Source: Synergistaceae bacterium (GTDB taxonomy: Bacteria; Synergistota; Synergistia; Synergistales; Aminithiophilaceae). Taken from it: a stretch of DNA of 64,000 bases. The stretch's first letter is position 1. The number at the start of each line of letters is the position of its first letter. The stretch spans positions 160,148 through 224,147 of the forward strand of contig JAESII010000006.1 in assembly GCA_016756725.1 (NCBI GenBank). The letters are read 5' to 3'. Position numbers and translations under genes: made by a program. The notes beneath the pieces are model-generated. The model made no database searches. It saw only the letters and a program-made list of their open reading frames with translations, and was not told where the DNA came from. Of the stretch, positions 63,600 through 64,000 are shown piece by piece.

Positions 63600-63675
63600 T
63601 GGAGCCGGTGTGCGGACTTGAACCGCAGACCTGCGCATTACGAGTGCGCTGCTCTACCAACTGAGCTACACCGGC
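63600..63675 (-). tRNA. tRNA-Thr (CGT)
   Basis: 76 bases with encoded CCA. Acceptor GCCGGTG pairs with CACCGGC, the D-arm has AGCTCAGTTGGTAGAGC, the anticodon loop is CTCGTAA, and the T-arm has GGTTCAAGTCC. Reads ACG codons. Last of three tRNAs in the cluster. Confidence 0.96.
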
Positions 63676-63678
63676 AAA

Positions 63679-63754
63679 TGGCGGTCCCAACGGGATTCGA
63701 ACCCGTGCCGCAGCCTTGAAAGGGCTGTGTCCTAGGCCACTAGACGATGGGACC
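63679..63754 (-). tRNA. tRNA-Glu (TTC)
   Basis: 76 bases with encoded CCA. Acceptor GGTCCCA pairs with TGGGACC, discriminator G, anticodon loop CTTTCAA, T-arm GGTTCGAATCC. The flanking bases extend the acceptor-like pairing (GC/GC), which could mislead end assignment. Confidence 0.96.
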
Positions 63755-63760
63755 GCAACA

Positions 63761-63836
63761 TGGTGAGCCGTGTGGGATTCGAACCCACGACACCCGGATT
63801 AAAAGTCCGGTGCTCTACCGACTGAGCTAACGGCTC
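63761..63836 (-). tRNA. tRNA-Lys (TTT)
   Basis: 76 bases with encoded CCA. Acceptor GAGCCGT pairs with ACGGCTC, anticodon loop CTTTTAA, T-arm GGTTCGAATCC. First gene of the tRNA cluster, close to its promoter. Confidence 0.96.
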
Positions 63837-63852
63837 AAGGCAAGCGCAGACC

Positions 63853-63881
63853 ACTATAGCGAGCGAAGCCGCGCCTGTCAA
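63853..63881 (-). promoter_or_regulatory. Promoter of the tRNA cluster
   Basis: TTGACA (63881-63876), 17-base spacer, TATAGT (63858-63853), with the transcript starting about 10 bases before tRNA-Lys. Nothing recognisable is seen between here and the right edge of the window. Confidence 0.85.
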
Positions 63882-64000
63882 GAGAGGCCGTCGTACCAAG
63901 GGCTCAGAAGATTCGTAACCACTTGCTCAACGATTCAGGAAACTCTACCACAAGGGAATTGACATGTAAACGTCCGTCGGTCAAGAAGAGCCCCTAAACG

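Noticed and set aside
63959..63964. TTGACA on the plus strand near the right edge
   Set aside because: No -10 box at 16-18 bases within the visible sequence, and no gene start before the edge.

Overview
The window looks like a chromosomal piece of a GC-rich, anaerobic, LPS-bearing diderm, most likely a Synergistota (Synergistetes) relative. This is inferred from the gene mix: a full lipid A/Kdo set with BamA and Lpt proteins, a Gram-positive-style T-box leader, 6S RNA next to rarA, and an NAD-linked electron-bifurcating [NiFe] hydrogenase of the HydABCSL type known from Acetomicrobium. No rRNA, CRISPR array, prophage or insertion sequence was found, and most genes sit on the minus strand in tightly packed operons.

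Left part (1-22 kb). A threonine operon (thrC-thrB-aspartokinase start) lies behind a threonine T-box leader, divergent from greA. Next come ddl, lptD, an lptC-like gene, three secreted proteins of unknown function, pyrG and a LysM/M23 endopeptidase. These are followed by rho, a transaldolase-like gene, an ECF transporter S component, a D-glutamate cyclase-like gene, pfkA, rarA and a HAD phosphatase. A 6S RNA gene follows, then an AbiEii-type nucleotidyltransferase with its small DUF6922-like partner, coupled to wecB.

Middle part (22-38 kb). The minus-strand hydrogenase operon encodes a NuoE-like HydC, an orphan HATPase, a small [2Fe-2S] ferredoxin, a NuoF-like HydB, a NuoG-like HydA, [NiFe] small and large subunits, and the maturation protease behind a strong hairpin. 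Divergent from it on the plus strand are an internally shortened methyltransferase and a glycogen cluster (GH57/DUF3536 protein, glgP, glgA, glgC). The cluster ends at a perfect 23-bp-arm bidirectional terminator.

Right part (38-64 kb). After a small unknown gene and a membrane acyltransferase comes an almost gapless minus-strand run of envelope genes from 62.0 down to 39.7 kb. In transcription order it encodes a sigma factor, a single-TM protein, BamA, a second barrel-like protein, LpxD, LpxC, FabZ, LpxA, KdsC, an LptF/G permease, LpxI, LpxB, an LpxB-like protein, an MsbA-like exporter, an LpxK::LpxB-like fusion, KdsB, KdsA, KdsD, WaaA, KdnB and KdnA. Many neighbours overlap by ATGA/GTGA start-stop pairs. 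KdnA and KdnB suggest an 8-amino-Kdo (Kdo8N) inner core. Upstream lie a CobC-like phosphatase, a BtuF-like protein and a tRNA cluster (Lys, Glu, Thr) with a near-consensus promoter.

The most unusual points are the three LpxB-fold glycosyltransferase modules in one operon (one fused to LpxK), the predicted Kdo8N branch inside the same operon, a candidate sigma/anti-sigma pair at its head, and the HATPase inside the hydrogenase operon.
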